Part shown: positions 35,401 to 46,093 of the stretch, one piece after another
Layout: each line of letters starts with the position of its first letter
Numbering within the stretch: the stretch's first letter is position 1
The notes under the pieces: model-generated
What the model saw: only the letters and a program-made list of their open reading frames with translations
Database searches by the model: none
What the model was told of the DNA's origin: nothing
Translations under genes and position numbers: made by a program
DNA from: Pycnopodia helianthoides
Taxonomy: Eukaryota; Echinodermata; Asteroidea; Forcipulatida; Asteriidae
DNA: 64,000 bases
Direction of reading: 5' to 3'
NCBI GenBank assembly: GCA_032158295.1
Contig: CM063248.1
Span: 19,679,273 to 19,743,272 of the forward strand

Positions 35401-36478
35401 AAAAATAACACCAAAAACCAGAGCCTAATTGGAAGTAAACCCAATCTATGACAAAACATCAAACTTTTTTTCTGTGGTTTCTCTCAATCTTGATCCAGAA
35501 ATTTGTTTGAATTTTCATAGACTGTTTAAAACTAGAGGATAGGAATTAATTTACTCTTCTAACTAAAAAACTTTAAAAAATGTACTTTACATTAAATGAT
35601 TTAAATTTAAAATATGTTTCACAGGACGGAAAGAAAATTGTGTGCGGAGCGAGTGACGGCGCCCTCAACATCTACAACTGGAATGAGTTTGGTGACCTGA
35701 GCGACCGTTTTCCTGGTCACCCGCAGTCTGTTGATTGCTGCGTGGCACTCACTGAAAGCATTGTGTTTACTGGTAGCATGGACGGAATGATCAGGTGGGT
35801 CACTCACACGGACTACTTTCACTCACTTTGCAAATTAACACTTGACCACAGTCCCAGAGCCATTGATTTTTAGCCTCAGGCCAGTAACAATTTCCATAAC
35901 AATTTATCATTGTTTCCACTCACAAATTTCAAAGTATAGCAGACTCGACAAAGTGTAACCTTGGTCACTTTATGAACAGCATATATCAGGCATGCAACTG
36001 TAAGTTCATAAAAAAAAAGGAAATTACAAAATTTCAATGATTTTCTATAGTATTTTTCACTTTTGAATGCTAAAACTGAGAATTAAAAAAAGGAAATCAG
36101 CTGATCCGAGGAAAAGTTGCATGCCTGATATATTAGTTGAAAATTCTTCATCAAATTTGTGTTTAAAGATCACTATTATTCAAAGCATTGATTTGATTTT
36201 TTTGTTCTAACTTGTGTTTCAGAGCTGTCAGCATCCTTCCTAACCGTTTCCTCGGTGTCGTTGGAGACCACGGTGACTTCCCGATCGAGTCTCTCGCCGT
36301 CACCCCAGACAAACAGGTCCTGATCAGCTGCTCCCACGACCAGAAGATTAAGTTCTGGAATGTCTCGCACCTCCTCAAGAAAGACGTAGACCCCCAGGCC
36401 AAGGCTGAACCCAAGAATAAATTCAGACATTTCAACGCCAAGGGAAAGCACGAGAACTTCTTCTCCGGTCTGACATAA
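29446..36478 (+). CDS. WDR55: WDR55, nucleolar WD-repeat protein (eight exons)
   Basis: Exons 29446-29622, 32017-32123, 32441-32538, 32888-33048, 33678-33784, 34971-35070, 35625-35794 and 36223-36478; all GT/AG and phase-consistent, 391 residues (human about 383). Exon 1 is a very acidic Ser/Glu leader containing a GAA triplet run. The rest is a seven-bladed beta-propeller; visible blade strings include KACRGVAFSKDG, YTISRDKSLRVFD, VWDLRKKHAIM, GDGTMSSFNIRRR, CGASDGALNIYNW, FTGSMDGMIRAVSILPNR and SCSHDQKIKFWN. The lysine-rich tail ends HENFFSGLT, like the FFAGL tail of vertebrate WDR55. The family acts in the nucleolus in pre-rRNA processing and the cell cycle. The ATG sits in a strong Kozak context inside AAGATGGCGGC, a YY1-type start-site motif. 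It lies head-to-head with PGAP2. No frameshift is needed. Introns hold a foldback (intron 1), a mirrored short-unit array (intron 5) and MITEs. The terminal exon is partly triplicated downstream. Confidence 0.97.
29682..30333. repeat. 275-bp foldback in WDR55 intron 1
   Basis: Arms 29682-29956 and 30059-30333 are nearly perfect inverted copies with a 102-bp loop. The outside is rich in TAG triplets. Each arm carries the same TTCTTACCGTCATTCCCAGT word (a splice-donor-like GACG|GTAAGA on the other strand) and ends inward at AAATATGGCGCT. Confidence 0.9.
30557..30660. repeat. 104-bp hairpin in WDR55 intron 1
   Basis: AGCCCACCTTGTTGGGCTGT at one end pairs with ACAGCCCAACAAGGTGGGCT at the other, continuing through GAGAGCC/TTTTAAC to ATCGGTC/GACCGAT around a 10-bp loop. 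Confidence 0.85.
30921..31295. mobile_element. MITE family B copy in WDR55 intron 1
   Basis: Ends TTAAAGGAACATTACAGAAT and AATTTTGTAACGTTCCTTTA are inverted repeats with two changes; orientation is opposite to the 5.5-kb copy. Confidence 0.85.
31509..31737. mobile_element. MITE family D copy (TTAACCCTC ends) in WDR55 intron 1
   Basis: Ends TTAACCCTC and GAGGGTTAA; interior shared with 52571-52795 and 56372-56601 in opposite orientation. TTAA at both ends and a CCC start are the style of piggyBac-type non-autonomous elements. Confidence 0.75.
32741..33221 (+). repeat. 105-bp direct repeats flanking WDR55 exon 4
   Basis: 32741-32845 and 33117-33221 share GAGCCACA[T/G]AGCCTGGACTC, TTTGACTTTTAGCTTCTTTG and ATTACCAG. 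Exon 4 (32888-33048) lies between them. Confidence 0.8.
33830..34395. repeat. Mirrored short-unit array (TCCGAAGGTTCG) in WDR55 intron 5
   Basis: From 33838 to about 34020 the unit reads AGTCCGAAGGTTCGAT; from about 34035 to 34395 it reads as the reverse complement (ACCTTCGGACTATTGA). The whole region can fold into one long imperfect hairpin. Confidence 0.85.
34529..34571 (+). repeat. Interstitial telomere-like GGTTAG tract
   Basis: GGGTAAGGGTTAGGATAAGG followed by GTTAGGGTTGGGGTTAGG: degenerate TTAGGG-type repeats, about seven units, between two imperfect inverted flanks (ACACACTATG, ACACACTGG). Confidence 0.6.
35985..36133. mobile_element. Small TIR element in WDR55 intron 7
   Basis: ATATATCAGGCATGCAACT and AGTTGCATGCCTGATATAT are inverted ends; AAATCAGCTGATC inside is shared with 58399-58537. 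Confidence 0.7.
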
Positions 36479-37175
36479 CAATAAGAAAAACCGAGGTTTT
36501 TAATTTAAACTTTTTTTCTGCTTGTAAACTGTTTGAATTTTTGAGTGAGTCCAGGATTATTTTTAATCCTGATATTTCTTTGCTGAAGGTGTACTTTGTC
36601 TTTTTAAATAATGGAAGAGCCCCCAGCGATATCCTTTTTTGTTTTGAAGTGTTTATTTTCCAGGCTAAGGGTGAACCCAAGAATAAATTCAGACATTTCA
36701 ACGCCAAGGGAAAGCACGAGAACTTCTGTTCCGGTCTGACATAACAATACGAAAAACCAAGGTTTTAATTTAAATTTGTTCTGCTTTTTTAAACAGTTTG
36801 AATTTTTGAGTGAGTCCAGGATTATTTTTAAACCTAATATTTCTTTGTTGAAGGCGTACTTTTGTACCTAAAAATAATGGAAGAGCCCCAGCGATATCCT
36901 TTTTTGTTTTTTGAAGTGTTTATTTTCCAGGCTAAGGCTGAACCCAAGAATAAATTCAGACATTTCAACGCCAAGGGAAAGCACGAGAACTTCTGTTCCG
37001 GTCTGACATAACAATAAGAAAAACCGAGGTTTTTAATTTAAACTTTTTTTTCTGCTTGTAAACAGTTTATTTTTAAACCTTCTTTGTTGAAGGCGTACTT
37101 TGTACTTTTAAATAATCAAAGAGCCACAGCGTTTTACGGTTATCCTTTTTGGTTTTGAAGTGTTTTTTTCCGCAG
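36398..37175 (+). repeat. Triplicated WDR55 tail and 3'UTR block
   Basis: Three tandem units (36398-36663, 36664-36930, 36931-37175; about 266, 267 and 245 bp) each contain the last 27 codons of WDR55 plus about 180 bp of 3'UTR. Unit 1 is the end of the real terminal exon. Units 2 and 3 are each preceded by GTGTTTATTTTCCAG, which looks like a splice acceptor, and encode the same tail except FCSGLT for FFSGLT (and one A to G change in unit 2). The last unit ends in TTTTTTTCCGCAG. Confidence 0.9.
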
Positions 37176-37359
37176 AGGGCAGCAAGGGCTTCTTTTTATT
37201 GCACTATGCGGCAAAGGTACAGCAAAAATAGAAGTAAAAAAGAAGGCAAAGTCTCTTGTAGTTCGTACACTTCATCTGATTATTTGTTTAAAATGTTTGT
37301 TTTAAAAACTTTTTCTTATAAAGTTGTTTATTAAGTCCTTTATGTGTTTAATGAAATTT

Positions 37360-37365
37360 AATAAA
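37360..37365 (+). terminator. Candidate WDR55 polyadenylation signal
   Basis: AATAAA in an A-rich stretch downstream of the tail repeats; a second AATAAA lies at 37435-37440. The AATAAA words inside each tail unit are within the coding AAG-AAT-AAA-TTC and are less likely to be used. Confidence 0.4.
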
Positions 37366-38034
37366 AAAAATTAAAAACAGTAAAATTGAATGAGGAGTAA
37401 CACGACTCCAATTGTGTTGTAGTCCTTTTTGATGAATAAACCATACAATTTTTGAAAAAGATTACAAAAGAGTTTGAAAAACATGTTCTTCCCCCCCCCC
37501 CGAAGGTGTGATTTGTTTATACAGCATTATAAATATTTATTAGTTAATGTTTGTTACTACTTCAAATTAACCTGCGGACTACGCTATTAGCAAAAAAGAG
37601 TCATTTGCAAACTCCATACTACAAATCAAACTTTGCAAGTAGGTCCCAGTGGGTTCATCAATTTGAACTCAATTGCACCCTTTATTACGATACGATTAGC
37701 ATTCTGTGCTTTAATTCAATTATGTAAACAAAGTTCGCATCGCATCACAAGCGGGCGCTAGAGTAGGTAGGCATCGAGAGAACACCACACATCTGATAAT
37801 AATATAATCACGACTATTTTTGTCAGTAATAAGCTTACAAGATTTCCCACTAAAATGTTTCAAACAACAATAGCAGTACAATACTATCTTGCACAAAATA
37901 AAACAAAATTATGAGCTAACGTTTTAATATTTAATTCTGATATTTAAGATTTGAGTGTCATGTCATGGCCACCGTACAAGTCCCAGGAGAAACTTTTTTT
38001 CAATCACAAAACGACCACACAAACAGCTGCAAAC

Positions 38035-40254
38035 ATGGCCGCGGCACCTGGGAATAATGCTGGAGCTCCCCCAGTTTCAACCATGGAGGAAATCTTCTCG
38101 TCCACGACATTCTTTTACAGTTCTCGGTTTTTACTCCTTGTAGTTGTGCTTCTAGTTTTCCATGTGGTTTTCAGGTACATCCAGCCATCCTTGATAGCCT
38201 ACTTCATAAACCGTTTCGCATCCCTTTACAACAAGACTATGGAAAGTTTCAAACGAGAGCTGCTCAAAGATTTGGAGAGTCTCCGTGAAAAGCCAACAGA
38301 ATCCGAGAAAGAATCCGAGGAGCAACCCGCTGCAAATGGCCAGACAAATCCGAGTCTAACAGTATTGGAGATTGGAGTTGGATCCGGTGCCAATTTTAAG
38401 TACTATCCCGATGGGACTGAGGTAGTTGGAATTGAACCAAATCCAAACTTTGCCGGCTACCTCGAGAAGAACGCGGCCGTGCATCACCCACGGGTTCGTC
38501 TGCAGCGCACGGTGATGGCGTATGCCGAAGATCTCCGCGGCCATGTTGAAGACAGCAGCATGGATGCGGTGGTCAGCACTCTTGTACTTTGCAGTGTCAA
38601 GGACGTTGATGCAGTGATAAAAGAGGCTAAACGTGTTCTCAAACCGGTATGGCTTTATGACTGTTTGTGCAAAATTTATACGATTTATGGATAGTGAAGC
38701 ATTGCCCAACTCTGGCATTCTGGGCGGGCGCTGCACTCATTACTTACTTACTTACTTTATTTCATCTCAAGGCATAAAAGAATACAATTTGTACTTATTA
38801 TGATTTATGCATTTTTTGAATATAAAGATCAGAATAATAACATTTGAATAACACCACCTAGAGATGCAGGGGACCCACAAAAAGCAAGCTTGTCGAGTGC
38901 GAGTCCCCTGTACATAAACAACAAAGAAGATACATGATGACTAGAACGATTATAAACAAAGACAGTATGAAAACTAAACAAAACACGTACCTACACAAAT
39001 ATAACGTAACATAATAGTTAAATTAGAAATGAATTTTAAATGAAAATGAATATGATAATAAGCTACGCGAAAGTCACAATATGACAAACAATAACAAACG
39101 GGTGAATTTTACAGGGAAATTAATGAATTTATAAAATAGAATAAAAGGTTCCAAAACAAGCATAAGTACTACAAAAGAAGCATGCAAGAAAGCCACACCA
39201 ACAAGATATAAAATAATACAAAATAACACAAGACCATGATCTATGCGGATAAACAGGTACTACGAAGAATTTAGAAGGAATTTTGCAGAACAGTATTGAC
39301 AAGAAAAGACAATTTGATAAGCGATGAAATTCTGAGTTCATGAATTCGAGTACTTGTTAAGACTCCTTGACTCCTTAAACTCCTTTTTAAAGGGTCAACC
39401 GATGATTCATAACAATTTGCATCCAGCAATCCTTCATGATTAAAAGCCTTGTGTCAACTTCTTTCAACTCCAGACAAATCCACAAATGCAAAGGGATTAG
39501 ATAGGAATTAATAAGGAGAATTATTTTCAAATGTGCATTTGTTTTTTTAAGATTCTCCTGCCTTGTGGCAATTTAATTATCATTACTTTTAAAAGTTTTA
39601 AGTTTTACTTGAGATTTTGTTTGATATGCAGTATAACTTTAACTACATAGTACATGTACTGCGAGTATGATTACAGTGCACATTCGGTGTTACACAGAAC
39701 AGCCATCTATCAGTATCAGTCAAACTTAACCTTATCTAAGCAGTGGCGTAACCAGACAATTTCATTTGGGGGGAGGGGTGGGGGCCAAGACATAATTTGG
39801 CGGGGGTAATTCATGTGTTGAACAATTAAATTGTGCACTGTTTAAATCTCATTTGGAAGACAAGGGGAGGGTTCGGAGTGGGGTGGTACCATTGCAATGA
39901 AACAATTTTAAACAGTATGAAATGCACTGTATTTTTAACAAAATGCTTTGTGTACTTATGTTCGTGGCTAGTTTCAAACTAAGTTATATCAACTTTGTGT
40001 GCTTTTTTTCGCAGGGTGGAAAATTCTACTTTCTGGAGCATGTAGGTGCCGAACCAGGAACATGGGTTCACACATTCCAGTGGTTAATCCATCCATTGTG
40101 GTCTTACATTGGAGATGGCTGCAAGATAATGAGGACACCGTGGATCAACGTTGACCAGGCCGGCTTCTCCAAGGTCTTCTATAAGAAGTTCCTTGCCCAT
40201 CCAAAGTTGTTGCGACTGATACGCCCTCATGTGATGGGTTTTGCAACAAAGTAA
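38035..40254 (+). CDS. METTL7A: METTL7/TMT1-type membrane thiol methyltransferase (two exons)
   Basis: Exons 38035-38646 and 40015-40254, joined in phase 0 (CCG|GTATGG donor, TTTCGCAG acceptor), 283 residues. An N-terminal hydrophobic anchor (FLLLVVVLLVFHVVF) is followed by YNKTMESFKRELL, as in METTL7 proteins. The SAM-binding Rossmann core shows motif I VLEIGVGSGANFKYYP, the acidic GIEPNPNF strand, and the family-typical STLVLCSVKDVD; exon 2 gives GGKFYFLEHVGAEPGTW and ends SFVRPH-like RLIRPHVMGFATK. Vertebrate METTL7A/B (TMT1A/B) are ER and lipid-droplet enzymes that S-methylate small thiols such as hydrogen sulfide; this activity is inferred by family only. I chose ATG 38035 (AAACATGGCC, strong Kozak, family-like length); ATG 37960 is in frame upstream and would add 25 residues. 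Family copy number is often high in invertebrates, so orthology to A versus B cannot be assigned. Confidence 0.93.
38738..39060 (-). mobile_element. Possible LINE-like 3' tail in the METTL7 intron
   Basis: The minus strand ends GAGATGAAATAAAGTAAGTA with a (GTAA)n tail. Upstream lies a GC-richer stretch GGGGACTCGCACTCGACAAG. No coding part is present. Confidence 0.25.
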
Positions 40255-40324
40255 TGCCATACGAGAAGAATCTGAGAGTTTGGGGTGCTTTTCTAATCCA
40301 GACTTATTTGTATCAGTGCATTTT

Positions 40325-40510
40325 TAGTATCGTGGTCGAGCGTTTATAGTTCACCGGACCCAAGCTCTGGTGTGGGTTCAAATCCCAGTCATGACACTTG
40401 TGCCCTTCAGCAAGGCACTTAACCATAAAAGTTGGGAAGGTAAATTGTATTCTGCTCTACCAGCCAGGCCTAGTTGATGATACCCATGCCAACATCCTTA
40501 CGGACTGTGA
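40325..40510 (+). mobile_element. tRNA-Leu-derived SINE, truncated copy
   Basis: Degenerate head (TCGTGGTCGAGCG, ACCCAAGCTCTGGTGTGGG, GTTCAAATCCCAGTC) followed by GACACTTGTGCCCTTCAGC as in the 25.4-kb copy; the body is short. It lies just after the METTL7 stop, probably in its 3'UTR. Confidence 0.65.
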
Positions 40511-40552
40511 AGGGGGTAACTAACCCTGTTTCAAAATATTATGTTATACTGA

Positions 40553-40558
40553 AATAAA
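40553..40558 (+). terminator. Candidate METTL7 polyadenylation signal
   Basis: First AATAAA after the stop, about 300 bp downstream; another is at 41558-41563. If used, the 3'UTR contains the SINE fragment at 40325-40510. Confidence 0.4.
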
Positions 40559-42882
40559 TTGAAATATGCTCAGGCATTGAACTTCGCTTTTGAAAGGGCA
40601 CAGCAATTTTCCTCTGGTATTGGGGGGCACTTCTATGTGGAAAATTTAAAATTTGTTTTGAAACTTTGCAAAGGGCACCACAGCGAAAGCACAGGGCGTC
40701 ACGGCACATGCTGTGGGTTAATTAGAGGCCTGTTTTGAACCCCTAAAACAGAGGGGTTAAGTTGTACGTGTTTGTCGAAATTACAAAATTGAAACTTTAG
40801 TAATTTTCTTCTGTAGTTTTTACACAAGTTTAATTTTGGGTTGAAAAAAGGAAAAAATGTACATAATTTTTCATGTTGAAATGGATCCGCTCTCCAACAA
40901 TTTTGTTAAGAAGAGAAATGTTTCAACATTTTACTCAGTTTTTAGGTCTGTTGAAATTCACTATATAACTGGTGACATTTTACCGGTTTAGAATTTAACC
41001 TTTTAAGTGTGGTCGAGACCGGGAAGTTGATTACTACGTACTTTCATAGTTAACATTTGTATTTTCACTTAATGAAATACCATAATATAGCTACTTTGTA
41101 TTGAATCAAGTGAGTATGTGTATGACTTGAGTGTGTTATTAACTGCTTATGATCAACGTGTCTTTGGAAATGTAGCAAGGGACACCAAGGCAATGACAAT
41201 AGGGAAAAATGCTGCAATTATTTTGACGTTGTCAACAAAAATGGTGCATTAACATTTTAAATGTGTTCAAAAAGGTGTCTTGACTATTTTGCAGTACCTC
41301 ATCATAATGTGTTCACCATCTGTAAAACATCATTACCCATGTGTCCGTCTCCCCCCCCCAAAAATCTTTGTGAGATTCATTTTTGCATTTTGTTTTTTTA
41401 AATTCAACTCGTACTAATTTTACCAAAGACTTTATTTTAGCCGCTGTTTTTTTTTAAATGGACAAGTAGTGTAACATGTGTTAGTTCTAAACATTATTTT
41501 CAAACTAAAATGGGATCTTTCATGTCATAATGTAATCAAATACATCTGCCATGTTTGAATAAAAACGTAACTTTTAACACAAAGGAAATACCTCTCGTCA
41601 ACACTCTGCTAATTTGCTTGTTTTTTTTATTGTTTCTCAAAGTATCTCAAATTATTTGTATTTACAAAGAAAAAACATCCAGTTAATTTGGCAAGACAAG
41701 TCATCCCCTTTTTACTGTAAAGTATATTTTGTTATCGATAAATACATTGCTAAATAACAGGAACACGGGTTAATTTCACAGAATACCAAAAACTCAAATT
41801 AGCATCAAACTCAAAGGGCATGCTGCAACAATCAAAAATTAAAATTTCCCTAAATCCAGAGTGCCACAATTCCTTATATTTTCCCCTGATTTCCCTTTTT
41901 CTCAAATCACCAAAAAGCCTATAGTTCTAATTCACATTTGGGAGAATGTTGTGAAATTTCCTAAAAATTCAATAACTCTTCAAATTTTCCATTTTATTTA
42001 GGAATTTCCTTAAAATTTCCTTACTTTTTTCCACGTCCTAAAATATTTCTTCAAAACAAAAATTTTAGTTAAAATAAGGAATTTCCCTTTAAAGTGGAAG
42101 AACAAGGGTTTGATGATTACTTGCCCAAATAAAAAAGTGATAAATGGTTTCTCAACTGGTTATTCTTTCTGCCTTTAACACTGGATTTTAAAAATACTGT
42201 TTCCTGCCTAAAGGCTCTTTGCAAAACGAAAAAAGAGATGAAGCCAGTTGACAAGTGGCCTTAATCATTATACATGTACAGCCACCATATTTGTCATGAT
42301 CACTGTCGTAATAGTGTTATCAATTAACGCATTCAAAATGGGACCAGTACATTTTCACCGTCCAGTTCGTTCAGTTAAAAGGGTTGCATGTTAAAATGGT
42401 TTGCCATGACCATCTGAAAACAGTAATGGTAATACTTGGGAAATAGTTCAGCTGTTTCTTTGCCTTACTTGGGATGAACTCGATCTTCCCATGAAGTTTG
42501 AAACTATTTTGAATGATTTCTCACAACCCAAAAGAAGAACCCACTCACATGAAACCTTACTAAATCATACGTCAGACCATGGAGATACATGCAGTGATCA
42601 AACTCATAACTCCAACATTTTGATAAGGGCAACGCCCAGATGATTTAAAACAAACGGGGTAAGTAATTAATTTAACAACTTTTTCAGGGTGTAAAAAGTC
42701 TGACCCCATTTATAGCTAGTGCACAAAAGGGAACATGACATATGGTGGCAGCCTGATAACACTCTCATGAAGAGTGGTTAAAGAATTCCCAAATGATAGA
42801 AGACGACACCAAACCACAGTATAGGAGCTCCAAGTACAAAAAACAAGTTATTATTAAGCATAAAGAAACAAACTCAATTTAC

Positions 42883-43079
42883 CATGGCTCAATTTCATAA
42901 AGCCTGTAAGCATAAAAACATGCTAAGCACAGGATTATCTTGCTTAGCAGAAACAGGTTACCAGCCAACATTCCATAAAGTTTACATCGTTTCAACTGGT
43001 GCCCAACTCACTTTTCGCTAAGCAAAGGAACTGCCTAAGCAGCATTTTCGGCCTAACAGCTTTATGAAATTGAGCCATG
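42883..43079. mobile_element. MITE family A, diverged copy
   Basis: Ends CATGGCTCAATTTCATAAAG and CTTTATGAAATTGAGCCATG are inverted repeats; the interior has the GCTAAGCA words typical of the family. Confidence 0.7.
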
Positions 43080-43670
43080 TCCTTTTACCCCCTCCAAATT
43101 AGAAAACCAATCATATAAATCCTTCAAACCTCAGTTAAATTGATTGATGTCGTATTGATATGAACAGATGATTAAAACAAATGCAGATAGTTATTTCCAA
43201 TCAACATAAAGCATAAATGTTTCTAGATAAATGAATACATCATTGATTTCAATACTAAACTTAAAAAGCAGCAACTTAAACAATACAGGAATTAAATCAG
43301 GTAAGCTGGAATGGCAAATAGGTAGACACAATGAAAAACAGATTTAAGTAGAAACATTTACAAGAACAAAGGCAGATTTAGGAATGCGGATGCACGCCCC
43401 CTCTCCCACCCCAAATCAGCAAAATTAACCTAATGCCTGCTTATTTCATGGCACACTATAAAAGTGACCCCCCCCCCACCCTCCCAAGCCACCCCCTGGC
43501 CAATCATATGACTTTCTGGATTTGTTATTGAAGAAAGTACAAGTACAACAGCAGAACAAAATGGACTGTGTGTGCACATGTATAATGTTTTTGCGGGTAT
43601 GGGTTCAGTATGGGTTTGTGGATCACAACAATCAACCAAATCCTCTCCTGCTTTAAAAAGTCAATAAAGA

Positions 43671-43823
43671 GCAAGTTCGGGTGGGCAACTCGAGTGACTA
43701 GACTTACCAGAAACCATAGAGCACAGGGAGATTGACTAGCTGGATCTAGTAAATTCGAGAACTACGTCACACTGTTTCTGGTTTAGTCTAGTCACTCTAG
43801 TCGCCCACCTGTACTTGCTCATA
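43671..43823. mobile_element. Small TIR element (AGCAAGTTCGGGTGGG)
   Basis: AGCAAGTTCGGGTGGGCAAC with CGAGTGACTAGACT pairs with AGTCTAGTCACTCTAG and GCCCACCTGTACTTGCT. Confidence 0.75.
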
Positions 43824-44300
43824 GCTTAACCATGTAAAAAGTCTACAAACATGAACACTACATATTCTCATAAAATTTGTCTGCTGGTTTTTTAAATATT
43901 TGCTGATCATCACTGTTTAACAAAATAGCCAAACCCTGCACAAATTACTAATTTCCTCGTTAAAAATCTTCATTAAAATTTGTAAAAAATATACTCTTGA
44001 TCATCTTACCAAATATTAATTCTCCAGAAACATTTGAAAAATCCATTAAAAAATATGTACACATTTTTTTTTCTCTCGCATTAAACGTCCTGTCATACTT
44101 AACATTAAAAATACTACCCCAAATTTATACGACTAAAATATAGTAATGGCTATAAGTAAAAATACATTACATAACTACTCTCTATATTTTTTTATGAACT
44201 GTTATTTATGACTTATAATACTGGACGTTTGAGATAAAGCCATAAGGAACAGAACATAAATGTATCCTTTAATGATGTCAGTTACCTGTATTTACACCTT

Positions 44301-44694
44301 TTAAAGGAACATTACAGAATTGGTAAGGAAAAAACTTGTAAAATATACTTTTTTATCACAAATTTACATAAAACTTACACGGTCTAATGATGATGATAGT
44401 AGAAAACATTCCTTGAAATATTTCTGTCTGAAATGCCATATTTGATGAGAAATGAGTAAACTAATTTTCCGATTGGAGTTTATCGCTCAGTGAGCGTTTT
44501 ACTTCATTTGTTGAATCTATATGATTTCATGCAAATGTGTAATCGGTTTTTCACTATTTTCTCGTGACCAAGATGGCCGATCGATCTCAACTTCTACAGG
44601 TTTGTCAGTTTATGTATATGGTGGATTGCATAAGGTGCTTACACTGCCAGCAACTGTTTTGTTAGCAAAAACCAATTCTGTAATGTTCCTTTAA
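44301..44694. mobile_element. MITE family B copy 4
   Basis: Ends TTAAAGGAACATTACAGAAT and ATTCTGTAATGTTCCTTTAA, flanked by TTAA, about 394 bp. Confidence 0.85.
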
Positions 44695-45654
44695 ACTTTG
44701 TCATCCTAATTAATTTACTCTACTTGTGTAAAGCTCTGTAAACTTCATTTTTTCTACATTTTGTTCACTTTAGTACCAAAATCTCAATTTAAGGATATAG
44801 AAATGTCACACACTGTTTTGTGTAATAAGATATATTTACAAACATTGGTAGATGTACTCTTGATGTTGATTGTATAACTTTGTTTTAATAACCTTTTTTT
44901 TTACACAGCATCCACGACTAGACTCTGACCAATGTGTGAGGGAGCGATACATGTTCGTATGTACATTCTTTTAAACTTTAATAAGTGAAGTCAGGATCAT
45001 TTCGTAATAAATTTTAACGTGTGTTCACCGTTCTTTTCTTCCTAGGATAGTTGAGGCATTTAATAAAATTATCATAGGATAGTAAACAAAAAGGTTCTTT
45101 CACTGTTTTTCTGCCCTTTTCTTTCCTAGGAATGTTTATTGTTGTTTTCCTTTCATTAAAGGTGTGTTACACAACTTTTACGGAAGAGTGCACCCCCCCC
45201 CCCCCCCCCCCGAAAAATCATGTTGTTTTTGATAAACACAACATATAAATAACCCGTAAAAAATTCCTCAAATTGGTATGAGATTTCCTTTTTGAGAAAA
45301 CTCTGATTAACAGTTTTTTTGTTTAATTGTTGTATCTGTGTATGTTTATTACCTGCTTATTTTGGTATGCCAAAAGCAAAATAAGAAGCTGTGTTCGAGT
45401 CAAATTTTCTCAAACATTACTGTTATTTCAGACAGAAGCACATGTTTATTGGCCAGGACTGTAGGTACTTGTGGTATTAAGTTTACTACACTCACTTTCT
45501 CCATCAGAATTTCTTTTTTAAACTGCTTCTTAAAAATATATTATATCAAAATAACAATCCTGTACCAGAGGTTTAACTATTAAAAGTAAATGCCTAATAA
45601 TCCTTGTTAGTAATAAAACTAAACAAAAAATAATTTGGTTTGACTACTCTTTGG

Positions 45655-46093
45655 CAAGTATCGACCCCCTTGCACGAACGTCACACGCAGGTACTGTCTG
45701 CCACGCTTGCCACTTTGGGACTGAAATTGGCGCTAAAAGTGTGAAAAAACACTTAATGCCTAAAATGCACTCGTACACTGTATAACACAAAGGGCCACCG
45801 ACTCCCAAAATGGCATAAGCCAAGATGGGCCCAATTTCATGGCTCTGCTTACCGAAAGCAAAGAATCGGCGCTTACGTCAATCATATTTCACGGGTAAGC
45901 AGGGAATTTTTTGTCTGTGCGCATGTGTACTCAACGTCACTAGGCATTCTTCGCTTACGCAGCTGGCGCAGAAATTCGGCGCTTGCACAGTCGACGGAGA
46001 ATGGTGATCGCAAGCGCAGATCTCAGCAGTAAGCAGAGCCATGCAATTGGGCCCTGATGTGATGATGGATGGCATCAGGTGAACTGGGTCAAT
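45655..46093. mobile_element. Family E element interrupted by a family A MITE
   Basis: GACCCCCTTGCACGAACG, ACACTGTATAACACA, ACTCCCAAAATGG and CATCAGGTGAACTGGGTCA occur in the same order as in the copies at 52317 and 53203, with a family A MITE placed between the last two. Confidence 0.6.
45827..46054. mobile_element. MITE family A, CTGCTTACCG subfamily, nested in a family E element
   Basis: Ends GGGCCCAATTTCATGGCTCT and AGAGCCATGCAATTGGGCCC. It interrupts the family E sequence at 45655-46093. Confidence 0.75.

Noticed and set aside
37951..38034. Upstream start for METTL7 at 37960
   Set aside because: In frame, but the added residues are unlike the family and ATG 38035 has the better context.
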